A stretch of 64,000 bases of DNA from Sphingomonas sp. Leaf20 (GTDB taxonomy: Bacteria; Pseudomonadota; Alphaproteobacteria; Sphingomonadales; Sphingomonadaceae), in contig NZ_LMKN01000001.1 of assembly GCF_001421535.1 (NCBI RefSeq), positions 1,116,001 to 1,180,000 on the forward strand, given 5' to 3'. Positions 8,365 through 15,489 of the stretch are shown piece by piece. Position numbers and translations under genes: made by a program. Under the pieces are notes generated by a model, which worked only from the letters and a program-made list of their open reading frames with translations, made no database searches and was not told the DNA's origin. Every line of letters begins with the position of its first letter. Within the stretch, counting starts at the first letter, position 1.

Positions 8365-10662
8365 CTATCCCTCGCGCACCTCGACCAAAGGCACAGACCC
8401 CGCGACCCCCGCCAGAAACGTCGCGCGCGCCACGCTCAGCCGGTCCTCGGCAAACCGCACCGGCACGTCGAACGCGAACCCGGCGGTCACCACCACCCCG
8501 ACCGCGGGCGCGGTATCGAGCACCACCCACCCCCCGGCCTCGACCGAAAAGCCCGCAGTCGCGACCCCGCCGACCGCGACCGACACGCTGCCCGCCACCG
8601 GCCGCGTGATCCGCCGCGACGCCGCACCATAATATTTGACCAGCGCGAACCGCCGCTGCACCCCGTCGCCGTCGCCGACGCCGATCCGCTGCCCGACCGC
8701 GTCCGCATCGAACGGATCGCGCAGCCGGAACCCGCGCGCCGGCCCCATCCGCGCGCGAAAGAACGCCAGCAGCACCGCGATATCCGCCTCGCTCCGCAAC
8801 CCCGGTCCGACGTCATAACTCGTCCGCGCCTCCGCCCAGGCGGCGTTGCGCGTCTCCGCACCCCCCGCACTCGTCAGGATCGCGGTGGAGAATCCCGGCG
8901 CCACCTCCGCCTCGCGCCCCAGCTCGAGCGGGAACAGCACGTCGTCGAACGCGTCCACATCATCCTCCCCATCGGTCTCGAACTGCACGAACCCGTCGCG
9001 CATCACCTGCGGCAGCGCCCAGACGAAAATCTCCGCCACGCCGCGCCCCCGCGCCACGCGCGCCGCCGCCGCGATCCGCCCCCATTCGGCGACCTGCTGT
9101 GCCCCGCGCCCGGGCGTCAGCACGAACCCCGACAGATAATGCTGCCGTTCGACCGGATAGCCCAGCCGCGCGCCGACCAGCGCCACCGCGTCCGCCGACG
9201 ACGCGCTGTCCCCCGCGGTCACCCAGTCATAGTCCTCGAGCTGCAGCACATCGAACGCCGGCCACGCCCAGCCCAGCGGCATGTTCGCCCGCTTCGCCTC
9301 GGGCGCCGCGGCGTCGAGCACCGTCGGCAGATAGGTGAGCAGATGCGCCACGCACCCGCCCGCCCCCGCCTCCTGCCGCGCCGCCGCCACCAAAGCCGCG
9401 GTCGACGCCGCCAGACACGCCCCCGCCGCGTCCAGCGTCGCGATCTCGTCCGCGCTCCTCGCCCCCCGGATGCTCGCCATCGCCACCGGCGCGAACGCCG
9501 CGACCGCGCTCGCATCATAGAGGCACGGCCGCCCGTCGGGCATCACCCACCACCACGGCTCGCCGACCTGGAACCGCGCGCGCAGCCCCGCCGCGACCCC
9601 GATCGCCACGAACGCGCGCGCCACCGCCTGCAGATACGCCATCGCCCCGCCATGCGCCGGCGACAACAGCGTCGAGGGCGGCGCCCACCCCGTCAGCGCC
9701 GGCGCGCCATCCGCCGCGCGCTGTTTCCAGTCGTTCCAGCAATGCGCGTCGAACAGCTCGTAGCTCAGCGACCAGATCACGTCATAGCCAAGCGCCCCCG
9801 CCCGCCGCGCAAAATCGCGGTGCCACGCAGCGCACGCCGCGTTGAGCACGCCCCCCGCCAGCGACACGTAAAACCCGCCGCCCAGCGCCTCGAGCCGGAA
9901 ATAATGGCTCATCCCGACATAATGGACGATGCTCCCGCGGTACCCCAAGTGCAGCGCATTGCGCAGCAACCGCGCCGGCGTCAGGTTGTAGCTGTCGTCA
10001 TAGCCGCCCGCGATCCGAAGCGCGTGTTCGGGCACCACCGCCTCGCCGATCGCCAGCACCGCGCCCGGCCCGTCGCACGCGATCGCGCTCCACTCGACCC
10101 AGCCCTCGTGCATCGCCGCCAGCAGCCCGCTCCCCGCGCCATAACCCGGCGGCACCAGCGACACGAACATCCGGTCGATATCCCCCGCCCAGACGGGATC
10201 GCTGTCCGCGGGCAGGTCATACCCGCCGACCAGCGCCGCGAAATCGAGCGTCACCACCGCGTCCTCGGGCGTCCCGACCGGATAATTCCACAGCCGCACA
10301 TACCAGGCGCGCGCTCGCCCCGCGGCGTCGCGCCCCTCGATCGTCAGCGTCGGGCCATGGATCGCGTCGAGCGCGATCACACCCCCCGACCGCCACCGAA
10401 AGGACAGCCGACAGTCGCGAAAGTCGCGCGCGGTCTCATACGCCAGCAACGGATGATCGAACCGGTCCTCCGCCTCCCAGATCAGCCCGGCGAGATCGTC
10501 CTGCTTGTAGAACACCGCATCGACCCGCAGCGACTCCGGCCCCGTGGTCACCACCGACGCCATCATCGGCCGCGGAAAATCCACCGTCCAGAACCGCGCA
10601 TCGAACCGCGACACCAAGCCCCCCATTTGCCCCGTCCGCCCCGAACACAGCCAATGCCCCAT
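8365..10662 (-). CDS. Fused TIM-barrel-like and DUF2460 distal tail protein, GTA gp12-like
   Basis: The C-terminal part (about residues 572-762) is a DUF2460 domain: AFDDVLFPLELGREAEVAPG, RNAAWAEAR, YDVGPGLRSEADIAVLLAFF and RGFRLRDPFDADA. This is the distal tail protein domain, which alone is about 210 aa in R. capsulatus. Here it follows about 570 extra residues. That part looks like a glycoside-hydrolase-like TIM barrel, with acidic residues E302 in SLSYELFD and E368 in VGEPWWW as possible active-site remnants; the fold is inferred. The start at 10662 (MGHWLCSG) has GGAG 6 bp upstream; the upstream 38 codons run through a family B repeat. The product is 765 aa. In sphingomonads such proteins are often called non-contractile tail sheath proteins. 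Confidence 0.85.
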   Translation of the reverse strand: MGHWLCSGRTGQMGGLVSRFDARFWTVDFPRPMMASVVTTGPESLRVDAVFYKQDDLAGLIWEAEDRFDHPLLAYETARDFRDCRLSFRWRSGGVIALDAIHGPTLTIEGRDAAGRARAWYVRLWNYPVGTPEDAVVTLDFAALVGGYDLPADSDPVWAGDIDRMFVSLVPPGYGAGSGLLAAMHEGWVEWSAIACDGPGAVLAIGEAVVPEHALRIAGGYDDSYNLTPARLLRNALHLGYRGSIVHYVGMSHYFRLEALGGGFYVSLAGGVLNAACAAWHRDFARRAGALGYDVIWSLSYELFDAHCWNDWKQRAADGAPALTGWAPPSTLLSPAHGGAMAYLQAVARAFVAIGVAAGLRARFQVGEPWWWVMPDGRPCLYDASAVAAFAPVAMASIRGARSADEIATLDAAGACLAASTAALVAAARQEAGAGGCVAHLLTYLPTVLDAAAPEAKRANMPLGWAWPAFDVLQLEDYDWVTAGDSASSADAVALVGARLGYPVERQHYLSGFVLTPGRGAQQVAEWGRIAAAARVARGRGVAEIFVWALPQVMRDGFVQFETDGEDDVDAFDDVLFPLELGREAEVAPGFSTAILTSAGGAETRNAAWAEARTSYDVGPGLRSEADIAVLLAFFRARMGPARGFRLRDPFDADAVGQRIGVGDGDGVQRRFALVKYYGAASRRITRPVAGSVSVAVGGVATAGFSVEAGGWVVLDTAPAVGVVVTAGFAFDVPVRFAEDRLSVARATFLAGVAGSVPLVEVREG

Positions 10663-10710
10663 GATGATCTCCAGATTCCAAGAAGAACGACAAGGGCAAG
10701 CCAGCCGAAA

Positions 10711-10783
10711 AACCCCTCTCCCCCCGGGGGAGAGGGAGGGGCCCGCGCGCGCTCGCGCGTGGGAGGGTGAGGGCAAGTGAGAC
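10711..10783 (-). repeat. Family B terminator-like element before GTA gene 12
   Basis: On the transcribed strand CCCTCTCCCCC pairs with GGGGGGAGAGGG, followed by TTTTT. A second stem (CACGCGCGAGCGCGCGCG) precedes it. It fills most of the 128-bp gap between the tape measure stop and the gp12-like start. Confidence 0.9.
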
Positions 10784-10790
10784 TCCCCAA

Positions 10791-11357
10791 CTACTCCACC
10801 GCCAAAGCCGCCCGAACCGCCCGCGCCACCTGCCGCCCCGACTGCGCCAGCACCCCCGGCGCCGCCCCCGCGGCCGCATTGACGGTAATCGCCACCCGCA
10901 CCTCGCGCACCGCACCGGCACCGCCACCGGCACCAGCCTCGATCCGTCCGCTGCTCGCCGGCACGAACATCTCCGGCCCGCGCTCGCCGACGACATAGGC
11001 ACGCCCCGGCGACACCGGCCCCCCGGTCGCGCGCCCCGGCAGCCCGCCGAGCAGTCCCGCCAGCGCCCCCGCAAGACCCCCGCTCACGCCCCCGCCAAGC
11101 ACCGACTCCACCCCCGTCTTCACCGCCGCCCCGGCAATCGCATCGAGCGCCGAGACCGCCACCCCCTTCAGCTCCTCGAACCCGAGCGCCCCGGTCCGCG
11201 TCGCGCGCAGCAACGCGGCCTCGAGCCGCACCGCCGCGCGCTCCGCCCCCGCGCCCAGCACGCCGTCCAGCTCGCCGCGCATCGCCGCGACGTCGCGCGC
11301 GAACGCCGCATTATCGACGCGCACCCGCACCAGCGCGGGCTCCAGATCGTCATCCAT
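10791..11357 (-). CDS. Short tail tape measure protein, GTA gp11-like
   Basis: A 188-residue tape measure protein, very short as in GTAs, where tail length is only about 50 nm. The N-terminal half is helical (NAAFARDVAAMRGELDGVL, ERAAVRLEAALLRA). The middle is a Gly-rich hydrophobic stretch (SVLGGGVSGGLAGALAGLLGG), followed by the family segment GRATGGPVSPGRAYVVGERGPE and a Val/Ala-rich C-terminus. The ATG at 11357 overlaps the end of the chaperone gene by 8 bp and has GGAGG upstream. The tape measure assignment follows the GTA gene order and this motif. Confidence 0.88.
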   Translation of the reverse strand: MDDDLEPALVRVRVDNAAFARDVAAMRGELDGVLGAGAERAAVRLEAALLRATRTGALGFEELKGVAVSALDAIAGAAVKTGVESVLGGGVSGGLAGALAGLLGGLPGRATGGPVSPGRAYVVGERGPEMFVPASSGRIEAGAGGGAGAVREVRVAITVNAAAGAAPGVLAQSGRQVARAVRAALAVE

Positions 11358-11544
11358 CGGGAAAAGCCTCCTGCAACCGCGCGATCGCCGCCGCATCGGG
11401 CGGCGTCGGCGTGTCTCCCATCATCGCGGCGACCACCGCCCCCTGCTCGGCGGGCGTCGCGCGCCAGAACACATCCGGCGCCCAACCCAGCACCGCGCCC
11501 GCAAACCCCGCCAGCCGCGCGGCGCTCGCTGCAAAGCGCGTCAT
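11350..11544 (-). CDS. Tail assembly chaperone, GTA gp10.1-like
   Basis: A 64-residue protein of the rcc01693-type tail assembly chaperone family (Phage_TAC_6). Typical features are FAASAARLAGFAGAVLGW, the W-R-A-T-P-A-E segment and a short acidic C-terminus. A GTG at 11547 could also serve as start, but the ATG at 11544 shares its A with the TGA of the preceding gene (TGATG), the usual coupling arrangement. It lies between gp10 and the tape measure gene, where many tailed phages place paired tail chaperones. Confidence 0.85.
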   Translation of the reverse strand: MTRFAASAARLAGFAGAVLGWAPDVFWRATPAEQGAVVAAMMGDTPTPPDAAAIARLQEAFPDG

Positions 11545-11858
11545 CACCGCCCCGCCAGGATCTGCCGCAGCAACCCGCGCAACACCGGCGTCGCGACGGC
11601 CAGCCCCGCCTCGACCACCGCCTCCCCCAGCCGCTCGCGCGTCAGCCCCTCAGGGCAATCACGCAGGCAATGCCAGAACAGCGCCACCATCTCGCCAATC
11701 CCGAGCTTCCCCGCCGCCGCACGCTCGACGAGCGCAAACAACGGCCCCAGCTCGTCCTCCGCCGCCACCAGCGCCGCAAAACTCGGCCGCACCACGAGCG
11801 TCTCCCCGGAGACCCGAAGCGCCCCCTCCCCCCGCAAAGAATTCGCCACTTCGCTCAT
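11544..11858 (-). CDS. GTA gp10-like tail chaperone
   Basis: A 104-residue member of the GTA gp10 family (Phage_TAC_11). Recognisable parts are the opening MSEVANSLRGEGALRV, LVVRPSFAALVAAEDELG and the helical middle GKLGIGEMVALFWHCLRD. The start at 11858 has GGAG 7 bp upstream; longer versions of the frame run into a family B repeat. It is translationally coupled to gp10.1 (TGATG). The 328-bp gap before it, separating it from the major tail protein gene, is nearly all repeat. Confidence 0.88.
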   Translation of the reverse strand: MSEVANSLRGEGALRVSGETLVVRPSFAALVAAEDELGPLFALVERAAAGKLGIGEMVALFWHCLRDCPEGLTRERLGEAVVEAGLAVATPVLRGLLRQILAGR

Positions 11859-11871
11859 AAAATATCTCCAA

Positions 11872-11939
11872 AACCCCTCTCCCCCAGGGGGAGAGGGAGG
11901 GGCCCACGCAAAGCGTGGGAGGGTGAGGGCAAGTGAGGC
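11872..11939 (-). repeat. Family B element before GTA gene 10
   Basis: Minus-strand reading: CACGCTTTGCGTG stem, then CCCTCTCCCCCTGGGGGAGAGGG hairpin with TTTT, ending about 13 bp before the gp10 start codon region and just before its ribosome site. Confidence 0.9.
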
Positions 11940-11964
11940 CAAGAACACCGCCCCCCCGCGCGCC

Positions 11965-12141
11965 CGTCATCCTGACGAAAGTCAGGACCCAGAGCCCCAC
12001 ACACCGCGCCGCCCCCCCCCCGTCATCCTGACGAAAGTCAGGATCCAGAGCTGCAAAGGACAACGCTCGTGACCCTGGATCCTGACTTTCGTCAGGATGA
12101 CGGAAATGGGTCAGGATGACGGAGGGGGGTCAGGATGACAG
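11965..12141. repeat. Family A one-and-a-half copy with degenerate tail
   Basis: A half copy at 11965-11996 is followed by a complete element at 12021-12102. Two further partial repeats of GTCAGGATGAC run to about 12141. With the family B element it occupies the 11859-12186 gap; no gene is seen there. Confidence 0.88.
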
Positions 12142-12186
12142 GACCGGAGGTGGCCGAAGATCAACGGATCCCCCGACCCGCAACCC

Positions 12187-12594
12187 TCACCCCGCCACCA
12201 CCGCCCCCGAACTCTCGAGACTCAGCGTGTAGGATCGCTCCCCATTGAAATCCCCGGCATAATCCAGCCGCGACACGAGGAACCGGCCGGTCATCGTATC
12301 GCCCCCCTCGAACGCCAGCCGGTAATCGTCGAGCACCCCGGTCAGCGCGCTCGCCTTGATCCGCAGCTCCGCCGCCGACCCCGTGAACACCCCCGCCCCC
12401 GACACCGAGACGCTGCGCACCCCCGCCCCCGACAGCAGCTGCCGCCAGCCGCCCGAATCCTTCGTCGTCACCACGATCGCCTCGCCGTTCACCGACATCT
12501 GCGTCGTCCGCAGCCCCGCCACCGTCGCATAGACGGGCGTCGCCGCGCCGTTCCCGACCTTCAACAGGAACGCGCTCCCCTTCTCCACCGCCAT
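12187..12594 (-). CDS. Major tail protein, TP901-1 type, GTA gp9-like
   Basis: A 135-residue tube-forming tail protein. The sequence matches the TP901-1 major tail family: EKGSAFLLKVGNG, an early beta-strand with TVAGLRTTQMSVNGE, TTKDSGGWRQLL and a C-terminal YTLSLESSG. The ATG at 12594 has a GGGAG ribosome site, 14 bp after the DUF3168 gene stop. It is expected to be the most abundant tail component. It is followed by a 328-bp block of A and B repeats, the longest repeat-filled gap on the tail side. Confidence 0.92.
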   Translation of the reverse strand: MAVEKGSAFLLKVGNGAATPVYATVAGLRTTQMSVNGEAIVVTTKDSGGWRQLLSGAGVRSVSVSGAGVFTGSAAELRIKASALTGVLDDYRLAFEGGDTMTGRFLVSRLDYAGDFNGERSYTLSLESSGAVVAG

Positions 12595-12608
12595 GTCCGT
12601 CTCCCTCT

Positions 12609-12992
12609 TCAATCCTCGCGGTACATCCGCACCAGATATTCGCTCGTCCCCCGCCACCGCTCGCCGACGCGCAGCACGCGCGACCGCACCAGCTGCGCGC
12701 GCACCAGCCGCCACCCGTCGGACAGCAGCGGATCGAGCCCCTCGACCGCCGCCTCCGCCGCGCCCAGCGCCGCGCGCAGCCGCACCGGCCGCTCGCCGCC
12801 ATCGTGCAAGGTCACCACCAGCCGCCCCTCGCGCCCGCGCCACGTCGCACTGCTCCAGTCGCCCAGCACCGGATCCTCGACGACCGCATGGGGGATTGCC
12901 GCACGCACCGGCGGCGCATCGAACACCGCGCAGTCGAGCGCCGCCTGCAACTGAGCGACCACCCCCGCCTGCAACACCGCCCCCGCACTCAC
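12609..12992 (-). CDS. DUF3168 tail terminator, GTA gp8-like
   Basis: A 127-residue DUF3168 protein that caps the tail tube in GTAs. Typical features are the N-terminal LQAGVVAQLQAAL, the segment IPHAVVEDPVLGDWSSATW and the C-terminal GTSEYLVRMYRED. The GTG start at 12992 overlaps the connector gene stop by 4 bp (GTGA) and has GAGG 8 bp upstream. It directly follows the connector gene, so there is no room for a head-closure (gp7) gene between them. Confidence 0.88.
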   Translation of the reverse strand: MSAGAVLQAGVVAQLQAALDCAVFDAPPVRAAIPHAVVEDPVLGDWSSATWRGREGRLVVTLHDGGERPVRLRAALGAAEAAVEGLDPLLSDGWRLVRAQLVRSRVLRVGERWRGTSEYLVRMYRED

Positions 12993-13336
12993 GCCGTCAC
13001 CTCGGGACTGAGCCGCATCCGCCGATACGGCCGCCACAACGCCGCCACCGCCGCCGGCGGCAACGCATCGCTCTCGCGGTGATCGAACAGATGCGCCGCC
13101 AGCATCGCCACGCCCTGCGCCACCGGCGCCGGCACCGCGTCCCAGGTCTCCGCCGCGCCGTCCCCCGCCACCCGCGCGACGATCGCCCCGCCGACGAACG
13201 CCTCGCAAAGCAGGATCGCCGTCGCACAGACCCGCCCGAGCAACGCGTCCTCCGCACTCCCCTCCAGCCGCAACACCGCCCGCACGGCCACCACCGCGTC
13301 CGCGACAACGGCCACCGGCACCCCCTGCTCACCCAT
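12989..13336 (-). CDS. Head-tail connector, GTA gp6-like
   Basis: A 115-residue all-helical protein of the phage head-tail connector (gp6/QLRG-like) family. The pattern VAVRAVLRLEGSAEDALLGRV followed by an AILLCEAFVG helix and a C-terminal LWRPYRRMRL fits the family. The ATG at 13336 has GGGAG 8 bp upstream. It is preceded by a 116-bp gap carrying a family B repeat that separates it from the capsid gene, and it overlaps the DUF3168 gene by 4 bp. Confidence 0.8.
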   Translation of the reverse strand: MGEQGVPVAVVADAVVAVRAVLRLEGSAEDALLGRVCATAILLCEAFVGGAIVARVAGDGAAETWDAVPAPVAQGVAMLAAHLFDHRESDALPPAAVAALWRPYRRMRLSPEVTA

Positions 13337-13351
13337 AGGAATCTCCCAAAA

Positions 13352-13430
13352 AACCCCTCTCCCCCGCAGGGGAGAGGGAGGGGCCCACGCGCCCTTGCGC
13401 GTGGGAGGGTGAGGGCAAGCGAGGCTCGAA
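13352..13430 (-). repeat. Family B element between capsid and connector genes
   Basis: The terminator-like hairpin reads CCCTCTCCCCTGCGGGGGAGAGG then TTTTTT on the coding strand. It lies directly ahead of the connector ribosome site. Confidence 0.9.
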
Positions 13431-13452
13431 ACCCCCACCCCCTCACACCCCA

Positions 13453-14445
13453 TCAGCTCACCGAAAACTTCATCAGCTTGATCGCCTCCGAATTCGTCAC
13501 GCACCCGCCGACGCGCTTGGTCGCGTAGAAATTGACGAACGGCTTGTTCGAGTACGGATCCCGCAGGATCACCGTCTCCGCGCGCTCCGCGATCAGATAC
13601 CCCGCTTTGAAGTTCCCGAACGCGATTCCCAGCGCGTTTGCCGCGATGTCCGGCATGTCCTCCGCCTCGATCACCGGATAGCCGAGCAACGTCGCCGGCT
13701 GCCCCGCCGCCAGCGAAGGCGCCCACACGAACGCCCCGTCGCTCGTCTTGAACTTCCTGATCCGCGCCAGCGTGCTCGCATTCATGACAAAGCTCGCCCC
13801 CTGCCGATACGGCGCGCGCAGCGCCTGGACGAGGTCGATCAGCCGCTCCTGCGGGCTCGCCGAGAAATCCCCCGCGGTCCCGGAGGCCAGATATTGCAGC
13901 GTCCCGAACGCCCGCGTCCCGTCCGCGGTCGCCGCGGTCGGCTGCGTCAGGAACCCCTTGGGCCGCCCGCTGCCCGATCCGCCGACGAACGCCGCACCCT
14001 CGGCCTTGGCGAATTCCATCGCGATCTCGCCCGCCAGCCACGCCTCGACGTCGAACGCCGCATCGTCGAGCATCGCCTGGCTCGCCGCCGGATTGGCATA
14101 GAGCTCGCCGGTCGGCGGCACGATCTCGACGAACACCGGCGTCGCCGTCTCGGGCCGCGCCGCATTCTCCGCCGCCCAGCCGGACGGCGTGCCGCCCGTC
14201 GTGACCAGCTTGCGATACCCCGCCGAGCCCACCTTCACGACATTGGCGATTGAGCGGATCGGCGAGATCCCCTTCAGCACCGCATCGATCTGCGCATCCA
14301 CCTCGCGCGGCACCGCATAGCCGCCCGCATCGCCCGAGACCCCGGTAAACGCCTTCATCTCGATCGTCGCACCGCTCCGCACGAACCCCGCAAACGCGCC
14401 CGAAGGCGCCGCCCCCTCCAGCATCGGCCGATCCATCACGCTCAT
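13453..14445 (-). CDS. Major capsid protein, HK97 fold, GTA gp5-like
   Basis: A 330-residue HK97-type capsid protein. Recognisable parts include the spine and A-domain segments GGYAVPREVDAQIDAVL, SPIRSIANVVKVGS, the GWAAENAARPET segment, GELYANPAASQAMLDD, DVEAWLAGEIAMEFAKAEG and the C-terminal RVGGCVTNSEAIKLMKFS. No long N-terminal scaffold region is present, which fits GTA and short HK97-type capsids. The ATG at 14445 has GGGAG 6 bp upstream; an earlier ATG at 14451 touches that site. It is flanked on both sides by palindromic repeats and is expected to be the most abundant product of the cluster. Confidence 0.95.
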   Translation of the reverse strand: MSVMDRPMLEGAAPSGAFAGFVRSGATIEMKAFTGVSGDAGGYAVPREVDAQIDAVLKGISPIRSIANVVKVGSAGYRKLVTTGGTPSGWAAENAARPETATPVFVEIVPPTGELYANPAASQAMLDDAAFDVEAWLAGEIAMEFAKAEGAAFVGGSGSGRPKGFLTQPTAATADGTRAFGTLQYLASGTAGDFSASPQERLIDLVQALRAPYRQGASFVMNASTLARIRKFKTSDGAFVWAPSLAAGQPATLLGYPVIEAEDMPDIAANALGIAFGNFKAGYLIAERAETVILRDPYSNKPFVNFYATKRVGGCVTNSEAIKLMKFSVS

Positions 14446-14500
14446 GTCCATCTCCCTGCCAGAAACAAAAAAAGGCGCCCCGAAGGACGCCCGAAACTCA

Positions 14501-14575
14501 AAACCCCTCTCCCCCCGGGGGAGAGGGAGGGGCCCACGCAAAGCGTGGGAGGGTGAGGGCACGTGAGGCTCGAAG
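14501..14575 (-). repeat. Family B element before the capsid gene
   Basis: Same orientation as transcription: CACGCTTTGCGTG stem, then CCCTCTCCCCCGGGGGGAGAGGG and TTTTGAG. It ends about 55 bp before the capsid start. A small second hairpin (GGCGTCCTTCGGGGCGCC, then TTTTTTTG) lies between, at about 14471-14492. Confidence 0.9.
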
Positions 14576-14594
14576 CCTCACCCCCACCCCCACG

Positions 14595-14769
14595 CGTCAT
14601 CCTGACGAAAGTCAGGATCCAGAGCCCCAAGCGCCGTCCCCACCCCCCGCGTCATCCTGACGAAAGTCAGGACCCAGAGCCCCGAGCGCCGTCCCCTACG
14701 GCTCTGGATCCTGACTTTCGTCAGGATGACGGGAATAGGTCAGGATGACGGGAATGAGTCAGGATGACC
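14595..14769. repeat. Family A one-and-a-half copy with tail, protease-capsid gap
   Basis: A half copy (14595-14626) precedes a full element (14653-14735). Two more partial GTCAGGATGAC repeats follow. The last one contributes the stop codon of the prohead protease gene. The 313-bp protease-capsid gap holds nothing but repeats and the small hairpin next to the capsid start. Confidence 0.88.
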
Positions 14770-15187
14770 GAAGCGCGTCAGCACGGCGCCCCACCACCTC
14801 CACCCGAGCCAACCCCTGCATAGGCACCGCCACCAGACTCACCTCGACCAGCGCCACCCCCAGCACCTCCCGCCGAGCCCCCTGCCGAACCCGCACCGCC
14901 CGATACCCGACCGACAACCCAGCCACCGCCCCCGACCGCACCAGCCCCGCAAGCTCGGGATCCTCGACCACCCCCTCGACGCGCAACCCCCGCGCATCCT
15001 CCGCAACCGACGCAAGCACCCCCACCGCACCCCCACGATGCTGCCACAGAAGCGGCACCACCCCGGCCCCGGCAAACGCCCCCCGCCGCATCACGTCCCC
15101 CGCCCGGTCGACCACGTCGAACACCGCCGCATACCCCGCAAACGCCACCCCGCCCCGTTCGTCCCGAGTGGCGTATCGAGGGATCAC
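14759..15187 (-). CDS. Prohead protease, HK97 type (U35/S78), GTA gp4-like
   Basis: A 142-residue maturation protease that trims the capsid precursor. Family features are AFAGYAAVFDVVDRAGDVM and RGAF near the N-terminus, followed by the catalytic histidine region PLLWQHRGG and the later GLSVGYRA and LVEVSLVAVPM segments holding the serine. The GTG start at 15187 overlaps the DUF6127 gene stop by 4 bp. The final Ser-Ser and the stop are encoded by a family A repeat remnant. Confidence 0.9.
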   Translation of the reverse strand: MIPRYATRDERGGVAFAGYAAVFDVVDRAGDVMRRGAFAGAGVVPLLWQHRGGAVGVLASVAEDARGLRVEGVVEDPELAGLVRSGAVAGLSVGYRAVRVRQGARREVLGVALVEVSLVAVPMQGLARVEVVGRRADALRSS

Positions 15188-15489
15188 TTCAGCCACGCCG
15201 CAAACCCCAGCTTCACCGCCAGCCCCGCGAGCATCAGCGCCACGAACAGCCGCGCGATCCACCCCGCGACCGCCTTCCACACCGACCGTTTCGCATCGCG
15301 CCACGCCGCCAGCAGCTCGCGCAGCTCCGCCACGTCACCCCGCGCCCGCTCGTCGCTCAGCCCCAGCCGCGCCAGCGCGCGCGTCGCGCCCAGCTCGCCC
15401 GCCTCCTCCGCGATCGCGCGCAGCGTCACCAGGTCCGCCCCCCGCTCCGCCCCCTGCGCCATCAGCTGCGCCAAGACTTGGCCATCCAT
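15184..15489 (-). CDS. DUF6127-like small membrane protein of the GTA cluster
   Basis: A 101-residue protein in the position of the small gene between portal and protease in GTA clusters; sphingomonad examples are named DUF6127. The N-terminal two-thirds are helical and charged (EEAGELGATRALARLGL, DVAELRELLAAWRDAKRS). One membrane segment (ARLFVALMLAGLAVKLGFAA) ends the protein. The ATG shares its A with the TGA of the portal gene and has a GGAGG ribosome site. Its function is unknown; the topology suggests a membrane-tethered assembly helper. Confidence 0.8.
   Translation of the reverse strand: MDGQVLAQLMAQGAERGADLVTLRAIAEEAGELGATRALARLGLSDERARGDVAELRELLAAWRDAKRSVWKAVAGWIARLFVALMLAGLAVKLGFAAWLK

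Noticed and set aside
6244-10770. A very long plus-strand open frame (1508 codons) opposite the GTA tail genes
   Set aside because: It is an antisense shadow caused by high GC; it is rich in Arg, Pro and His, while the minus strand holds recognised tail genes with overlapping starts and ribosome sites.
10662-10776. N-terminal extension of the fused gp12-like protein
   Set aside because: The 38 extra codons are translated from a family B repeat; the ATG at 10662 has a good ribosome site.
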